Shown here: positions 55,517 through 64,000 of the stretch, in pieces | Numbering within the stretch: the first letter of the stretch is position 1 | Layout: each line of letters begins with the position of its first letter | Origin: Natronolimnohabitans innermongolicus JCM 12255 | GTDB lineage: Archaea; Halobacteriota; Halobacteria; Halobacteriales; Natrialbaceae | DNA length: 64,000 nt | NCBI RefSeq assembly: GCF_000337215.1 | Contig: NZ_AOHZ01000018.1 | Coordinates: 23,752-87,751, forward strand | Direction: 5' to 3' | Position numbers and translations under genes: made by a program | The notes under the pieces: model-generated | What the model was told of the DNA's origin: nothing | Seen by the model: only the letters and a program-made list of their open reading frames with translations | The model's database searches: none

Positions 55517-58465
55517 CTATGCGTCTGGGGCGTGATCGAACACGACCGCCAAGAGTTTGCGTTCGCCACCTCTGAGGTGATAGTTGAACGTCGACTGTGA
55601 GAGATCAAGCGCGTCGGAGAGTTCCTTGCCCGTTTGGACGCGGGGCGACTCGAAGTATCCACTCCGGTAGGCCAGTTGGAGGATTTCCTGCTGACGAGAG
55701 GTAAGGTGCTGTTCGAATGCAGTTTGGAGTCGCTGTCCCGTGTCGGGCGGCTTGGTTCGAGAACGTCGAGCGAGTAGAGTAAGATCGGGTACGTCTCGCT
55801 TCAGATCCTCAACGAACTCGCGAACATCGGTCGTCTCAGGTAACGCCACGACGACGGTAGCCGTCCCCGAATCGATATTCACCGAACGGACCGTCGCGCC
55901 CTGTTCGAGGAATTTGCTGGCGAGCGTGGAGCCAGCCAGCCGTGCTTTGAACAGAGTACCAGTATCCTGTTCAGCCAACGGACGTACGTTCTTGATGATG
56001 ATCGATTGCTCGCCGGCAGCCATCATCTCGTCGGGAGACACATTCCTCGCAGTAAAGAACACAGTCATGTCTCCGTCATCTCTCGGTGTCACTCCTTCAA
56101 ACTCGATCACACAGTCAGTCTCTAGAGCGAACCGAACGAGTGGCGTTTCTGCCGTCGTTTGAAGCGTTAGTTCGACGACGCTGTCCGTTTGCTGGGTCAC
56201 TCTGGTTTCGACCGCATGAATCGCATGAGCAATTGTCTGTCCGAGTTCCGAGAGGACGTCCACGTTTCGTTCGTCGGGTTGTGGTGTCCTCCCGTAGACG
56301 ACCAAGACACCGTAGACGGACTCGTCGTACACGAGTGGAATACAAAAACACGACCGTCCACCAGATTCCAGCGCGGCTTCGCGCCACGGCGTTGCCCGCG
56401 GATCCGTTGCGGTGTCAGCAACGACTTGAACCTCGCCCGTCTTGACCGCGTCGACGACCTGACTCTTACGGAGGCCAGGTTCCTCTCCCGTAGTGAGTTG
56501 CTCCAGAGAGGTGTTAGTAATCCCTGCCCACTCCCGAGGGGCAACCGTGCCGGCGGCGGTATCGAACTCACCGATCCAGGCGAACTCGAACAACGCAGAC
56601 TCGGCCAGACGGTTGCAGACGGCCTCATCGATAGATCCAACCGTTTCTGCCTGGACGAGCGCCTGATCAATATCCCTGATCAGCATATTGAGCCGATCAA
56701 GCCGAACTAACTCCGTGTTCTGCTGCTCCAACTTCGCTTCGCCGTCGGCACGGTCCCACGCGGTCTTGACCGTGGTGGCGACCGTCTCTACGAGATCAAC
56801 TAACCTATCGTCGAACGTGTTGGCTCGTGTCGCGCCGGCACAAATGACGCCATGTCTCCCCAATGGGGCGAAGACGCAACTCCGTAGTGGTGACATCTTC
56901 GCCTCACCCTCACTACTCTCGATATCGTTTTCGACGTTTATATCTCCGCTAATGAATGTCTGCCAAGCCCGCTCGGAAAAGTGAGTGGATACGTGAACCG
57001 TATCAGAATCAATATTGGGGCTCGTTCGACTAGCGTATTCGTCAAGCTCGCCGATCGTCTCGTCGTAGTGCCAAAGCGCGGCGTACTCGACGTCGAGGAC
57101 CGACTGGGCGATGTCGGCGGTCCGAAACGTGATCTCCGCTGGATCAGCGTCGATCAGTTCCTGAGTTGCGACGTTGAGCCGTTCGAGCGCCGCCTCGTTC
57201 TCACGAACGCGTTCTTCGACGCGCTTGCGCTCGGTGATGTCCCGCGCGAGCGCGAGGACGTACGCCTGATCTAGCTGGTCCAACTCAATGTACGAGACGT
57301 TGACTTCAACCGGGAACGTGGAGCCGTCCTTTCGTTGATGCGTCCCGTTAAAGGTGGTGTTCCCCTCGGCCTCGAGATTCGACACGAATGCTTGGTAGTT
57401 CTCTAGAGTAGGGAGGTCGGTGTCGATATCGGACACCGTTAGGCCCAGTAATTCCTCACGAGAGTAGCCGAGCTGTCGGATGGCGGTGTCGTTGACGTCG
57501 ATGATCTCGCCGGTTTTTGGATCTTCAACGAAGACGGCGTCGGTGGAGTAATCAAGCAGCGTACGAAATAGCGCACGGTCGCGTTCGCGCTTTCGGTGTT
57601 CGGTTATGTCGCGGAAGTAGATTGAGAGCCCCGACGCGGACGGATAGACGTGAACCTCGAACCAGCCGTCGAGCGGTGGGTAGTACTCCTCAAATGAGGT
57701 AGGCTCTTGGGTGGCAGCCACCTCACGGTATTGTTCCTCGAACGTCGTTCCGAGCGCCGGCTCGAACACGTCCCAAAAGTTTCTGTTGACCAATCCTTCG
57801 CCGTCGAGATTAATCAACTCCTTCCCTCGGTCGTTGGTATATGTGATGGCCCAGTCGGCATCTACCCCGATGAAACCGTCCGTGATGCGGTCGAACGTCT
57901 CTTTGAGGTCGTTCTCTCGTTCGTGTAGCTGTTGTTTCGCATTCACTTCCGTAATCGCCGCTGCGAGCACGTTGGCGATGCTCTGGACGAAGTTCACGTC
58001 GTGGTCGGTAAACTCGTGTCGCTCAGCCGTGTGTACTCCGAGGGCACCCCATGGCTCCTCGACAGAGCCGATGATGACGCTGACACCACTGACGATAGTA
58101 TGACTGGTGAGCAGCTCAGGCCCGGAAAATCGTTCATCAGCCCGAAGGTCGTCTACGATGATCGGTTCCGCTGAGAGTAGCGTGTACCCCGCTTGCGAGT
58201 CCACATCTGCTGGCACCATTGTTTCCCCGACGAGACCATCGCGCCAGCCGACACCCTGTCGAAGTAACATTTCGTCTCCATCAGCACGTAATTCCAACAC
58301 TTTGGCGTAGTCACTATCAAGTGTCTCGGCGAGAGCAACCGTAGCGTCGTACATCAACTGTTCGAGGTTGTCGGTTTCGAGCGCTTGCTGACCGAGTTCG
58401 GCGACAACTTCCTGCTGCCGGACTCTGGTTTGCAATTCGGTGTTTTGTCCGACAGGCGAATCCAT
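55517..58465 (-). CDS. Multidomain GAF/PAS sensor-regulator with Bat output and HTH_10
   Basis: About 982 residues. Domains in order: GAF (about 30-180), PAS (190-300), PAS (310-430, DYSTDAVFVEDPKTGEIIDV then FPVEVNVSYIELD), GAF (440-595), GAF (610-760), the bacterio-opsin activator GAF-like domain (775-905) and C-terminal HTH_10 (about 925-975, LTSRQQEILQLAYRSGYFES). There is no histidine kinase domain, so signals are probably passed directly to DNA. An alternative start at 58516 has a TATA-like TTATTTT about 24 bp upstream and would be leaderless, adding 17 residues. Codon use is AT-richer than in core genes. Confidence 0.9.
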   Translation of the reverse strand: MDSPVGQNTELQTRVRQQEVVAELGQQALETDNLEQLMYDATVALAETLDSDYAKVLELRADGDEMLLRQGVGWRDGLVGETMVPADVDSQAGYTLLSAEPIIVDDLRADERFSGPELLTSHTIVSGVSVIIGSVEEPWGALGVHTAERHEFTDHDVNFVQSIANVLAAAITEVNAKQQLHERENDLKETFDRITDGFIGVDADWAITYTNDRGKELINLDGEGLVNRNFWDVFEPALGTTFEEQYREVAATQEPTSFEEYYPPLDGWFEVHVYPSASGLSIYFRDITEHRKRERDRALFRTLLDYSTDAVFVEDPKTGEIIDVNDTAIRQLGYSREELLGLTVSDIDTDLPTLENYQAFVSNLEAEGNTTFNGTHQRKDGSTFPVEVNVSYIELDQLDQAYVLALARDITERKRVEERVRENEAALERLNVATQELIDADPAEITFRTADIAQSVLDVEYAALWHYDETIGELDEYASRTSPNIDSDTVHVSTHFSERAWQTFISGDINVENDIESSEGEAKMSPLRSCVFAPLGRHGVICAGATRANTFDDRLVDLVETVATTVKTAWDRADGEAKLEQQNTELVRLDRLNMLIRDIDQALVQAETVGSIDEAVCNRLAESALFEFAWIGEFDTAAGTVAPREWAGITNTSLEQLTTGEEPGLRKSQVVDAVKTGEVQVVADTATDPRATPWREAALESGGRSCFCIPLVYDESVYGVLVVYGRTPQPDERNVDVLSELGQTIAHAIHAVETRVTQQTDSVVELTLQTTAETPLVRFALETDCVIEFEGVTPRDDGDMTVFFTARNVSPDEMMAAGEQSIIIKNVRPLAEQDTGTLFKARLAGSTLASKFLEQGATVRSVNIDSGTATVVVALPETTDVREFVEDLKRDVPDLTLLARRSRTKPPDTGQRLQTAFEQHLTSRQQEILQLAYRSGYFESPRVQTGKELSDALDLSQSTFNYHLRGGERKLLAVVFDHAPDA

Positions 58466-58822
58466 GTTGCAGTCTGTACGGCAGGAAGAGGAGTAAAAAG
58501 CTCGGTATTCACTCATATCACAGTAAATCCAAACAAAATAATTCCAGCGAGCGTTACTGTATCTACCAATACGTGACTTCGTCACTCGAGTCAGTATACG
58601 CCGTAAAATACGCGATGCCGTCGTGCTAAACTTCCTCCGCTATATTCAGCAGCGAGTGCTAATTCCACCTTAGCAATATCAAGAGATAACTACCAATCAT
58701 ATAGTTACTGGCCAAACAATATTTGAGTCTCCTACAAGGGTGACTGAAAAAGCCAGTTTATGACAATTGGAAGAGACATCAAAACGAATTGAGTTGGAGC
58801 AACTGGACTCGAGTGCGCCGAC
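58466..58822. other. AT-rich intergenic region upstream of the sensor gene
   Basis: About 357 bp with the highest AT content in this part of the window. It contains a TATA-like stretch near 58537-58545 for the minus-strand sensor gene. No gene is visible. It separates the AT-rich accessory segment from the core-like haem synthase gene. Confidence 0.5.
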
Positions 58823-60253
58823 TCAGATGACGAGCGCGTCGATCAACACGGCGACGAGCACGGCGCCGAGGAACGCGTTCGAAGCGTGGAACGAGCGGAA
58901 CGCGGCGGCCTCGGTCTGTTCGAAGTGGAGGACGATCGCGGCCCAGAGGAAGATCCCGCCGAAGACGACGACCGTCGCGGCGTACAGCGCGCCGAGGCCG
59001 GTGATCCAGGCGAGCGCGACCGTGCCGACGAGCGTCGCGGCGATGTAGTAGATGATGTGTTTTCGCGTCTCGGTCTCGCCGCGGACGACGGGCATCATCG
59101 GGAAGCCGCCGCGGGCGTAGTCGTCCTTGTACGCCAGCGCGAGGTTGTAGAAGTGCGCGGGCGTCCAGAGGAAGATCACGCCGGCGAGGGCGAGTGCGGG
59201 CCAGCCGATCTCGTTGGTGACGGCGGCCCAGCCGATCAGCGCCGGCAGCGCGCCCGCGGCGCCGCCGATGACCGTGTTCTGGACGGTGTTGGGCTTGAGC
59301 ACGAGCGTGTAGACGACGCTGTAGAAGATGATCGCCGCCAATCCGAGGGCGGCCGCGAGCGTGTTGATCGTCAGAAACACCGCGAGCGAGGCGCCCGTTA
59401 GCAGGACGCCGAAGGCCAAGGCGTTCCGGACCGGGATCAGTTCATTCGCGAGCGGCCGATCCGCCGTCCGGGACATCTTCTGGTCGACATCGCGTTCCAG
59501 AACGTGGTTGAACGTCCCCGAGGCGCCGATCGCGAGGACGCCGCCGCCGAGCGTGGCGACGATCGTCTCCGCGGTCAGGTCTGGGCCGGCCGCGAGGGCC
59601 ATCCCCGCGGCGGCGACGAGACAGAGCAGCCACATCAGCCGCGGCTTCATCATCTTGAAGTAGGCGAATGCGGTCAGCCGGGCGCGGGCGAAGCCGCCGT
59701 CGGGGAGCGAGCGGGGCGCAGCCGCGTCGTCTGCAGACTGCACCTCCTCGAGCGGCGTCGCCTCGATCGTATCGTCTTCCGTGCCGGTTGCGAGCTCTAA
59801 GTCCCAGGCGAGCGCGAGGACGATGGCGCCGAAGACGGCGAGGCCGAGCGTCAGGTGGAGTCCGGGCGCGATCGCGGCCGGACCGGCGATCGCGGTGACG
59901 GCGCCGACGCCGACCTGAACGACGTAGAGCGCAGCGCCCACGACGATCACCGCGCGGACGCGACTCGAGATATCGCCGAACACCGCGCTGATCGTCGTCG
60001 CGGCGACCAGCAGTCCGACGAGCACGGCCGCGATGCGATGACCCCACGCGACCACAAGTTCCGTCTGACTCAGCGGATCCGACGGCGTGTGACAGGTCGG
60101 CCAGGTCGAACACGCCGACGCGGCGTCCGTAATGGAACTCGTCGCGCCGACGATCAGAAGCAGGTAGACGCCGAGCGCGGTCGCTGCCAACAGCGCAGAA
60201 AAGCGTCGTCGTGTATCGATCGGAGAGGGAAACGGCGCTGATGCAGTTGCCAC
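58823..60253 (-). CDS. ctaB: Fused Cox15/CtaA-like and protoheme IX farnesyltransferase (CtaB)
   Basis: A 476-residue fusion. The first 150 residues are a four-helix Cox15/CtaA-type half (ITDAASACSTWPTC with a cysteine pair, VVAWGHRIAAVLVG and APGLHLTLGLAV histidines). Then comes a polar linker, and from about 195 the CtaB prenyltransferase with KPRLMWLLC, NHVLERDVDQKMSRTADRPL as the aspartate-rich prenyl-diphosphate site and FLWTPAHFYNLALAYKDDY. The product would farnesylate haem B to haem O and help make haem A for terminal oxidases. Such a fusion is known in haloarchaea. Confidence 0.93.
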   Translation of the reverse strand: MATASAPFPSPIDTRRRFSALLAATALGVYLLLIVGATSSITDAASACSTWPTCHTPSDPLSQTELVVAWGHRIAAVLVGLLVAATTISAVFGDISSRVRAVIVVGAALYVVQVGVGAVTAIAGPAAIAPGLHLTLGLAVFGAIVLALAWDLELATGTEDDTIEATPLEEVQSADDAAAPRSLPDGGFARARLTAFAYFKMMKPRLMWLLCLVAAAGMALAAGPDLTAETIVATLGGGVLAIGASGTFNHVLERDVDQKMSRTADRPLANELIPVRNALAFGVLLTGASLAVFLTINTLAAALGLAAIIFYSVVYTLVLKPNTVQNTVIGGAAGALPALIGWAAVTNEIGWPALALAGVIFLWTPAHFYNLALAYKDDYARGGFPMMPVVRGETETRKHIIYYIAATLVGTVALAWITGLGALYAATVVVFGGIFLWAAIVLHFEQTEAAAFRSFHASNAFLGAVLVAVLIDALVI

Positions 60254-60400
60254 GGCTATTCTCGTGTAGACGGTTCGACTCCGCGTATTTATGATTCCCG
60301 CTTTTTCCCCGTGATTCGATACGTTTTACCACCTGAACCGAACCGATTCGGGTGGTTGAATTCGCGAGGCCGTCGGCAGTGTTGCGACGCCACGCGGCGT

Positions 60401-60706
60401 TTACATTCCCATATCTTCGGCCGCCGCGGGCACCGGCAGGTCGTGCGGTGACACCCCCAGCAACTCCGCGGCGTGGTCGAGCGCCATATCGAAGCCGTAG
60501 TAGCGCTCGAGTTCGTCGCCGTCGGCCGTCGGCCGCACCTTCAGCATGGCGTAGCCCTCGATATTCTGTGCGATGGCGGCGGTTGCGCCCGCTCGAGCCG
60601 TCGACTCGCCGCCGTCGACCGCCGTAAACTCGAGGACGCGTTCGGTTTCGGTTTCGTCGTAGGTCGCGCTGATGCCGTCTCGCTCGGCCGTGCGGTCGTC
60701 GCTCAT
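60401..60706 (-). CDS. Conserved small haloarchaeal protein of unknown function
   Basis: A 101-residue acidic protein with a beta-rich first half (ISATYDETETERVLEFTAV), an ATAAIAQNIEGYAMLKVRP segment and a C-terminal helix ending DLPVPAAAEDMGM. No motif assigns a function; the pattern is that of a conserved hypothetical protein. ATG at 60706 is preferred over 60715. Divergent from the DUF3267 gene and about 150 bp from the ctaB gene start. Confidence 0.72.
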   Translation of the reverse strand: MSDDRTAERDGISATYDETETERVLEFTAVDGGESTARAGATAAIAQNIEGYAMLKVRPTADGDELERYYGFDMALDHAAELLGVSPHDLPVPAAAEDMGM

Positions 60707-60823
60707 GTCGATCACTCGCAGGTCGAGTACCGGGTACCTGTCGGTTCGACGCCGTCGGCGGCGTGGTCAGTGGACGATTCTCGAACCGGTACCGACTTTT
60801 CCGTGCCGCGTGAGCCTTCGGTC

Positions 60824-61834
60824 GTGAGTCGTTCGGCGCCTCGAGCGGCCGACGGGCCGCAACTGGAGCTAGTCGCGACGGTCCGGCGGACGCGAGCAGT
60901 GGCGCTCCGGTGGCTCGCCGTCGCGGTTCTCGGCTTCGTCGGCGCCGCGTACGCGTTCGGATACGTGCTGGCGACGATGCAGGGGGTCGCGCTGGAACCA
61001 ATTGTCCTACCAGTGTTCGAGCCGGTAGATGCCCTCGGCTGGCTCGTCGTCGGCGTCGTTCTCGTCGGCGCAGTTATCGTTCCCCACGAGTTGCTCCACG
61101 GCGTGTTCATGGCTCGGTACGGCGGCGAACCGGAGTACGGCGTCGGCGTCGCGTACTTCGTCCTGCCCTACGCCTACGCCGAGACCGAGGGGACGAACTA
61201 CACGCGAAATCAGCTGGTCGTCGCTCTGCTGGCCCCGCTCGTCGTGATTACGACGGTCGGAGTGGCGGCGATGGTCGTCTACCCGTCGCCGCTGCTGCTC
61301 GTCCCGCTTTCGGCCAACGTCGCCGGTTCGATGGGCGACCTCTGGATGGCTGGCGTCCTCCTGCAGTATCCGCGCGACGTTCGGGTTGGGCCGCTCCCTC
61401 CCGAGCGAGCGGAAAGCGGCCCTGGACGCGAGCACGAGAGCGAGACCAGACTCGAGGGCGACGAATCCGCGAGTACCGACGCCGAAAGCGACGACCGTAC
61501 GCAGGGGTTCGGTATCTACGGACCGAGCGACCGCAATTGCGTCCGTCGGCCGGGACTGCGCGTCGTCGCTCGAGTCGTCGCCGGCGCCATCGGAACGGTG
61601 ACGGTGCTCGCGGTCGCGACCGTCGGCGCGGTGTTCGCCTCGCTGGCCGCCGGCACGGGAACCGTCGTCATCGGGAATCCCGACGGCTGGCTGCTTTTCC
61701 GTCACGAACTCGACCCCCACGGCGGGTTCGTTTTTTTCGAGGTCGGCGCCTCGGTGGTCGTCGCGATCGCAGCCGTCGGCGGTCTCGCGTGGGCCGGCCT
61801 CACCGAACTCGTCCGTGCGATCGGCGGGCGATGA
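60824..61834 (+). CDS. DUF3267-type membrane zincin-like protein
   Basis: A 336-residue membrane protein with HELLHG near residue 89 (VIVPHELLHGVFMARYGGE), the HExxH zinc-protease signature, inside a membrane-embedded segment. About six hydrophobic helices overall. An acidic soluble loop of roughly 60 residues (around 195-250) separates helix groups. GTG starts at 60824 or 60803 are both possible; 60824 is used. DUF3267 members are putative membrane metallopeptidases, but no substrate is known. Confidence 0.75.
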   Translation: MSRSAPRAADGPQLELVATVRRTRAVALRWLAVAVLGFVGAAYAFGYVLATMQGVALEPIVLPVFEPVDALGWLVVGVVLVGAVIVPHELLHGVFMARYGGEPEYGVGVAYFVLPYAYAETEGTNYTRNQLVVALLAPLVVITTVGVAAMVVYPSPLLLVPLSANVAGSMGDLWMAGVLLQYPRDVRVGPLPPERAESGPGREHESETRLEGDESASTDAESDDRTQGFGIYGPSDRNCVRRPGLRVVARVVAGAIGTVTVLAVATVGAVFASLAAGTGTVVIGNPDGWLLFRHELDPHGGFVFFEVGASVVVAIAAVGGLAWAGLTELVRAIGGR

Positions 61835-61954
61835 CCGTGGGAGCGGCCGCGAGTCAAACGCAGCCTGACGCGGGCAAATCGCGGTGATCATCGCGAACAG
61901 CGCGAACCGTCGCGAACCGAAACGCTCGAGCGACTCCCGTTCCGACCTCGAGCC

Positions 61955-62254
61955 ATGACCAAGTGGCTCCGGAGCGGTCGCCGCCGCGACATCTGTTTCC
62001 TGCTCGCGGCCGCCGAGGACGGCGAACTGCGCGGCCAGCGGCTGAAGTCCCGACTCGAGTCCCACTACGACGAACACCTCGAACCGAAGTCGTTCTACGG
62101 CTCGCTGTCGGCGCTCGAGGACGCGGGCTTCGTCGAGAAGCGAACCGACGGGATCTACGACGCCTACGCGCTGACCGACGGCGGCAGGCGGCGAGTCGAG
62201 GAACATTACGAGTGGGTCGGGGACTGCCTCGAGGGCGACGACCGCAGCGAGTAG
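61955..62254 (+). CDS. PadR-family transcriptional regulator
   Basis: A 99-residue winged-helix protein. DICFLLAAAEDGELRGQRLK, SFYGSLSALEDAGFVEKRTD and YALTDGGRRRVEEHYEW follow the PadR pattern closely, including the Y-G-x-L-x-x-L-E helix and the wing. PadR proteins usually repress nearby genes in response to small ligands. The short gap to the 62316 membrane protein suggests a possible small operon. Confidence 0.85.
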   Translation: MTKWLRSGRRRDICFLLAAAEDGELRGQRLKSRLESHYDEHLEPKSFYGSLSALEDAGFVEKRTDGIYDAYALTDGGRRRVEEHYEWVGDCLEGDDRSE

Positions 62255-62315
62255 CCGCGCTCGTCGCTCGAGGGAGAACTATACTCCTTCGTCGCGTCCG
62301 TTATGGACGAAAACG

Positions 62316-62537
62316 ATGTCCGCTCCAGACACGAACGGGTCGCCCGACGGCGCTCCGGGAGTCGTCAAGACGGAGTGGCTGTGGTTCGGGGTCGCGCTGG
62401 CCATCGCGCACGTGCTCTTTCTCGCACTCGTCGTCGGACTGCTCCAGATCGACGTCGTCCTCGCGCTCGTCGTCGCCGTAACGCTGAGCGTCGTGGCTGG
62501 AATCGCGATCACGGCGTTCGTTCTGTGGTGGACGTAG
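62316..62537 (+). CDS. Small two-helix membrane protein
   Basis: A 73-residue protein with two hydrophobic helices (WFGVALAIAHVLFLALVVGL and VVLALVVAVTLSVVAGIAIT) after a short polar N-terminus. No family is recognised. It lies 61 bp downstream of the PadR gene, so it may be its target or partner. Confidence 0.68.
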   Translation: MSAPDTNGSPDGAPGVVKTEWLWFGVALAIAHVLFLALVVGLLQIDVVLALVVAVTLSVVAGIAITAFVLWWT

Positions 62538-62565
62538 CGGTCGACGGTCCGCTCGCCGGTCCGGT

Positions 62566-63861
62566 TCAGGCGTCCGTTTCGTTCTCGGGGGCGGGCTCCC
62601 CATCGTTCGAAACGCTGTCTCCGTTTGGAAGGTCATCGCCGTTCGGGTCTTGGTCCGGCGTCTCATCGTCAACGTCCGGGTCGTCGGCGTCAGGGTCAGC
62701 GTCCGGATCGTCATCGCCGTCAGGACCATCGTCGTCGGCTTCGTCCGGCGCCGTGGCAGGCACCTCGCCGAACGGGTCCTCCGGTACCTCGACTCCAGCA
62801 TCGATGAACAACTGTCCGATACACTCGTCCCGGTCGGGGTGGATCCGCTCGTAGATCGCTTGTCCTTCCGTGAACTCGCCGTCTAACACGTTGACGGCCG
62901 AAATGATGACTCCGTCACCGAGCTCTTCTCGCATATCGATAACCCGTTCCCCTTCGACCGGACCGACCGGGAACGAACCCATCGCGCCGACAAAATACTG
63001 GTCGGGTTCGCCGGGTTCCTCACCCGGCTCGATCAGTTCGAGCGGGAAGATCACCACTTCGGGGAACTCCCCGACGATGCGAACCGTGTAGCAGTCGATG
63101 AACTGGATTACCTCGTCGGGTTCGTCGGGCTCGGCATCGTCTTCGTCGGGCTCATCATCCAGGTCGTCATCACGATCCGGTTCGGGCTCCTCCTCGTCTG
63201 GCTCGTCCGCATCGTCGACGTCCGGATCGACGCCGGGGTGGTCATCCACCAGTGCGTCGGCGACATCCTCGACGCGGAAGAGCTGTCCCCGAATTTCGCC
63301 GTCGGGATTGGCGTCGGTGTGGACGTTGACGTACGCGTTTTCGTCGTCGATCTCCTCGACCAGTTCCTCGAGCGACGCTCCCTCGAGGTCGCCGGTGAGG
63401 TGTGCGTCGGTGATCGTCCCGGTCGCGAGAGTGCCGTCGAATCGTCCGGCCAGTAGTTCGGGAGCGTCGGCTTCGGGATCGGGATAGAGCCACGCCACGG
63501 CCGGTCCGTCCACGCCTTCCTGGCCGAGATGGATGTGTGCCTGTGTGATATCTTCGATGGCGCTGACGAGCAGCGCGTACGCGAGTTCGGTTCCGTCCTC
63601 ACTCAGACTGAACACCGCCCCGCCCGTCGCGTCCGTCTCGACCGGCTCCGGTTGCTGGCCGCCGGTGAGCGCGGCGAGGAAGACGCCGTTCGATTCGTTG
63701 GGAGCCTCTTGTGCGTCGAATCCCGACGCCGTCGCGGTGGTCGCTCCGAGTCCGGTTCCGATCGCCGTGGCCGCACCGAGGGCCAGAAGTTGGCGCCGTT
63801 GGACGCCGGTTTCGTTCGCCGCGTCCGACGCGAGTCGTGGGTTGTCGTCGACCATAGACAT
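62566..63861 (-). CDS. Tat-exported CHRD-domain protein with acidic linkers
   Basis: A 431-residue protein. Signal motif QRRQLLALG then a hydrophobic stretch ending TATASG; a CHRD domain at about 55-190 (FLAALTGGQQPEPV, AHIHLGQEGVDGPAVAWL, YVNVHTDANPDGEIRGQLF); an Asp/Glu-rich linker (205-250); a second globular domain (about 255-365); and a long Asp/Pro-rich tail. CHRD domains occur in chordin and many prokaryotic exported proteins and have no known enzymatic role. The acidic parts suit the salt-rich exterior. Start at 63861 or at the next Met (63855). Confidence 0.83.
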   Translation of the reverse strand: MSMVDDNPRLASDAANETGVQRRQLLALGAATAIGTGLGATTATASGFDAQEAPNESNGVFLAALTGGQQPEPVETDATGGAVFSLSEDGTELAYALLVSAIEDITQAHIHLGQEGVDGPAVAWLYPDPEADAPELLAGRFDGTLATGTITDAHLTGDLEGASLEELVEEIDDENAYVNVHTDANPDGEIRGQLFRVEDVADALVDDHPGVDPDVDDADEPDEEEPEPDRDDDLDDEPDEDDAEPDEPDEVIQFIDCYTVRIVGEFPEVVIFPLELIEPGEEPGEPDQYFVGAMGSFPVGPVEGERVIDMREELGDGVIISAVNVLDGEFTEGQAIYERIHPDRDECIGQLFIDAGVEVPEDPFGEVPATAPDEADDDGPDGDDDPDADPDADDPDVDDETPDQDPNGDDLPNGDSVSNDGEPAPENETDA

Positions 63862-63925
63862 CCCAACCCGAATGCAATCATAAAACTAACACTTGCAGCG
63901 AAGTGACGACGATCGAACAGTGTCG

Positions 63926-64000
63926 TTACTCGGAGAGTAACTGGTCGCCGATCGTGTTCCGCAGCACTTCGCTGGTCCCCTCGTAGATCTCGTTGAGCTT
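63926..64000 (-). CDS. Acyl-CoA dehydrogenase, C-terminal end (partial)
   Basis: Only the last 24 codons are in the window, reading KLNEIYEGTSEVLRNTIGDQ and a short tail before TAA at 63926. The IYEGTSEVLRN motif is the hallmark C-terminal helix of acyl-CoA dehydrogenases, where the Glu-Gly-Thr segment contacts FAD. The gene begins beyond the right edge. Specific substrate length cannot be judged. Confidence 0.85.
   Translation of the reverse strand, partial: KLNEIYEGTSEVLRNTIGDQLLSE

Overview
The window is from an extremely halophilic archaeon (class Halobacteria). The evidence is very high G+C coding DNA with G/C at third codon positions, strongly acidic proteins, many twin-arginine signal peptides and Tat lipoboxes, HalOD1 output domains, Bat/HTH_10 regulators, and a fused Cox15-CtaB haem synthase. 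The genus cannot be fixed from sequence alone. No rRNA, tRNA or CRISPR array was seen. Both ends of the window cut through genes.

Region 1 (1-4.1 kb) is a complex iron-sulfur molybdoenzyme operon: the 3' end of a bis-MGD catalytic subunit, a four-cluster ferredoxin subunit and an NrfD-type membrane anchor. A small membrane protein and a Bat-like HTH_10 regulator follow.

Region 2 (4.4-37 kb) is a large cell-surface glycan locus. It holds a Tat-exported beta-helix protein, a Wzx-type flippase, four GT2 glycosyltransferases, a GT4, a DUF354 GT-B-like protein and a GT-C-like membrane protein. It also holds a UDP-ManNAc-type dehydrogenase, glmS, a FkbM methyltransferase, a sugar-transfer-type ATP-grasp protein, an asparagine-synthase-like protein and two paralogous lipoproteins of the polysaccharide deacetylase family. 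One paralog keeps the metal ligands and the other appears to have lost them. GlmS and the dehydrogenase can supply amino-sugar and uronate nucleotides, the transferases build the glycan, the flippase exports it, and deacetylation, amidation or ligation and methylation could tailor it. Small DUF7344-type winged-helix membrane proteins lie between these genes. Two unrelated, MITE-like nested palindromes (21.63-21.71 kb and 35.71-35.79 kb) and a frameshifted gene with coding debris (20.4-21.1 kb) show that the locus is being remodelled.

Region 3 (37-52.8 kb) is mostly housekeeping and miscellaneous: an SPW-repeat protein, an SDR, an Asp-rich anchored protein, leucyl-tRNA synthetase, HalOD1 proteins, a J-domain protein, DUF420, an F420-type LLM oxidoreductase, a metallophosphoesterase, an ABC-2 exporter, an aldo/keto reductase, a C-tail-anchored PLD-like protein, an EEP hydrolase and a DsbA-like lipoprotein.

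Region 4 (52.9-58.8 kb) is noticeably more AT-rich in its spacers and regulators. It carries a coupled pair of winged-helix genes, a flavin amine oxidase lying between inverted IS-terminus-like sequences, and a large GAF/PAS/Bat sensor-regulator. It looks like acquired DNA. Region 5 (58.8-64 kb) returns to core-like DNA: haem A/O synthesis, a DUF3267 zincin-like protein, a PadR regulator, a CHRD-domain Tat substrate and the 3' end of an acyl-CoA dehydrogenase gene.
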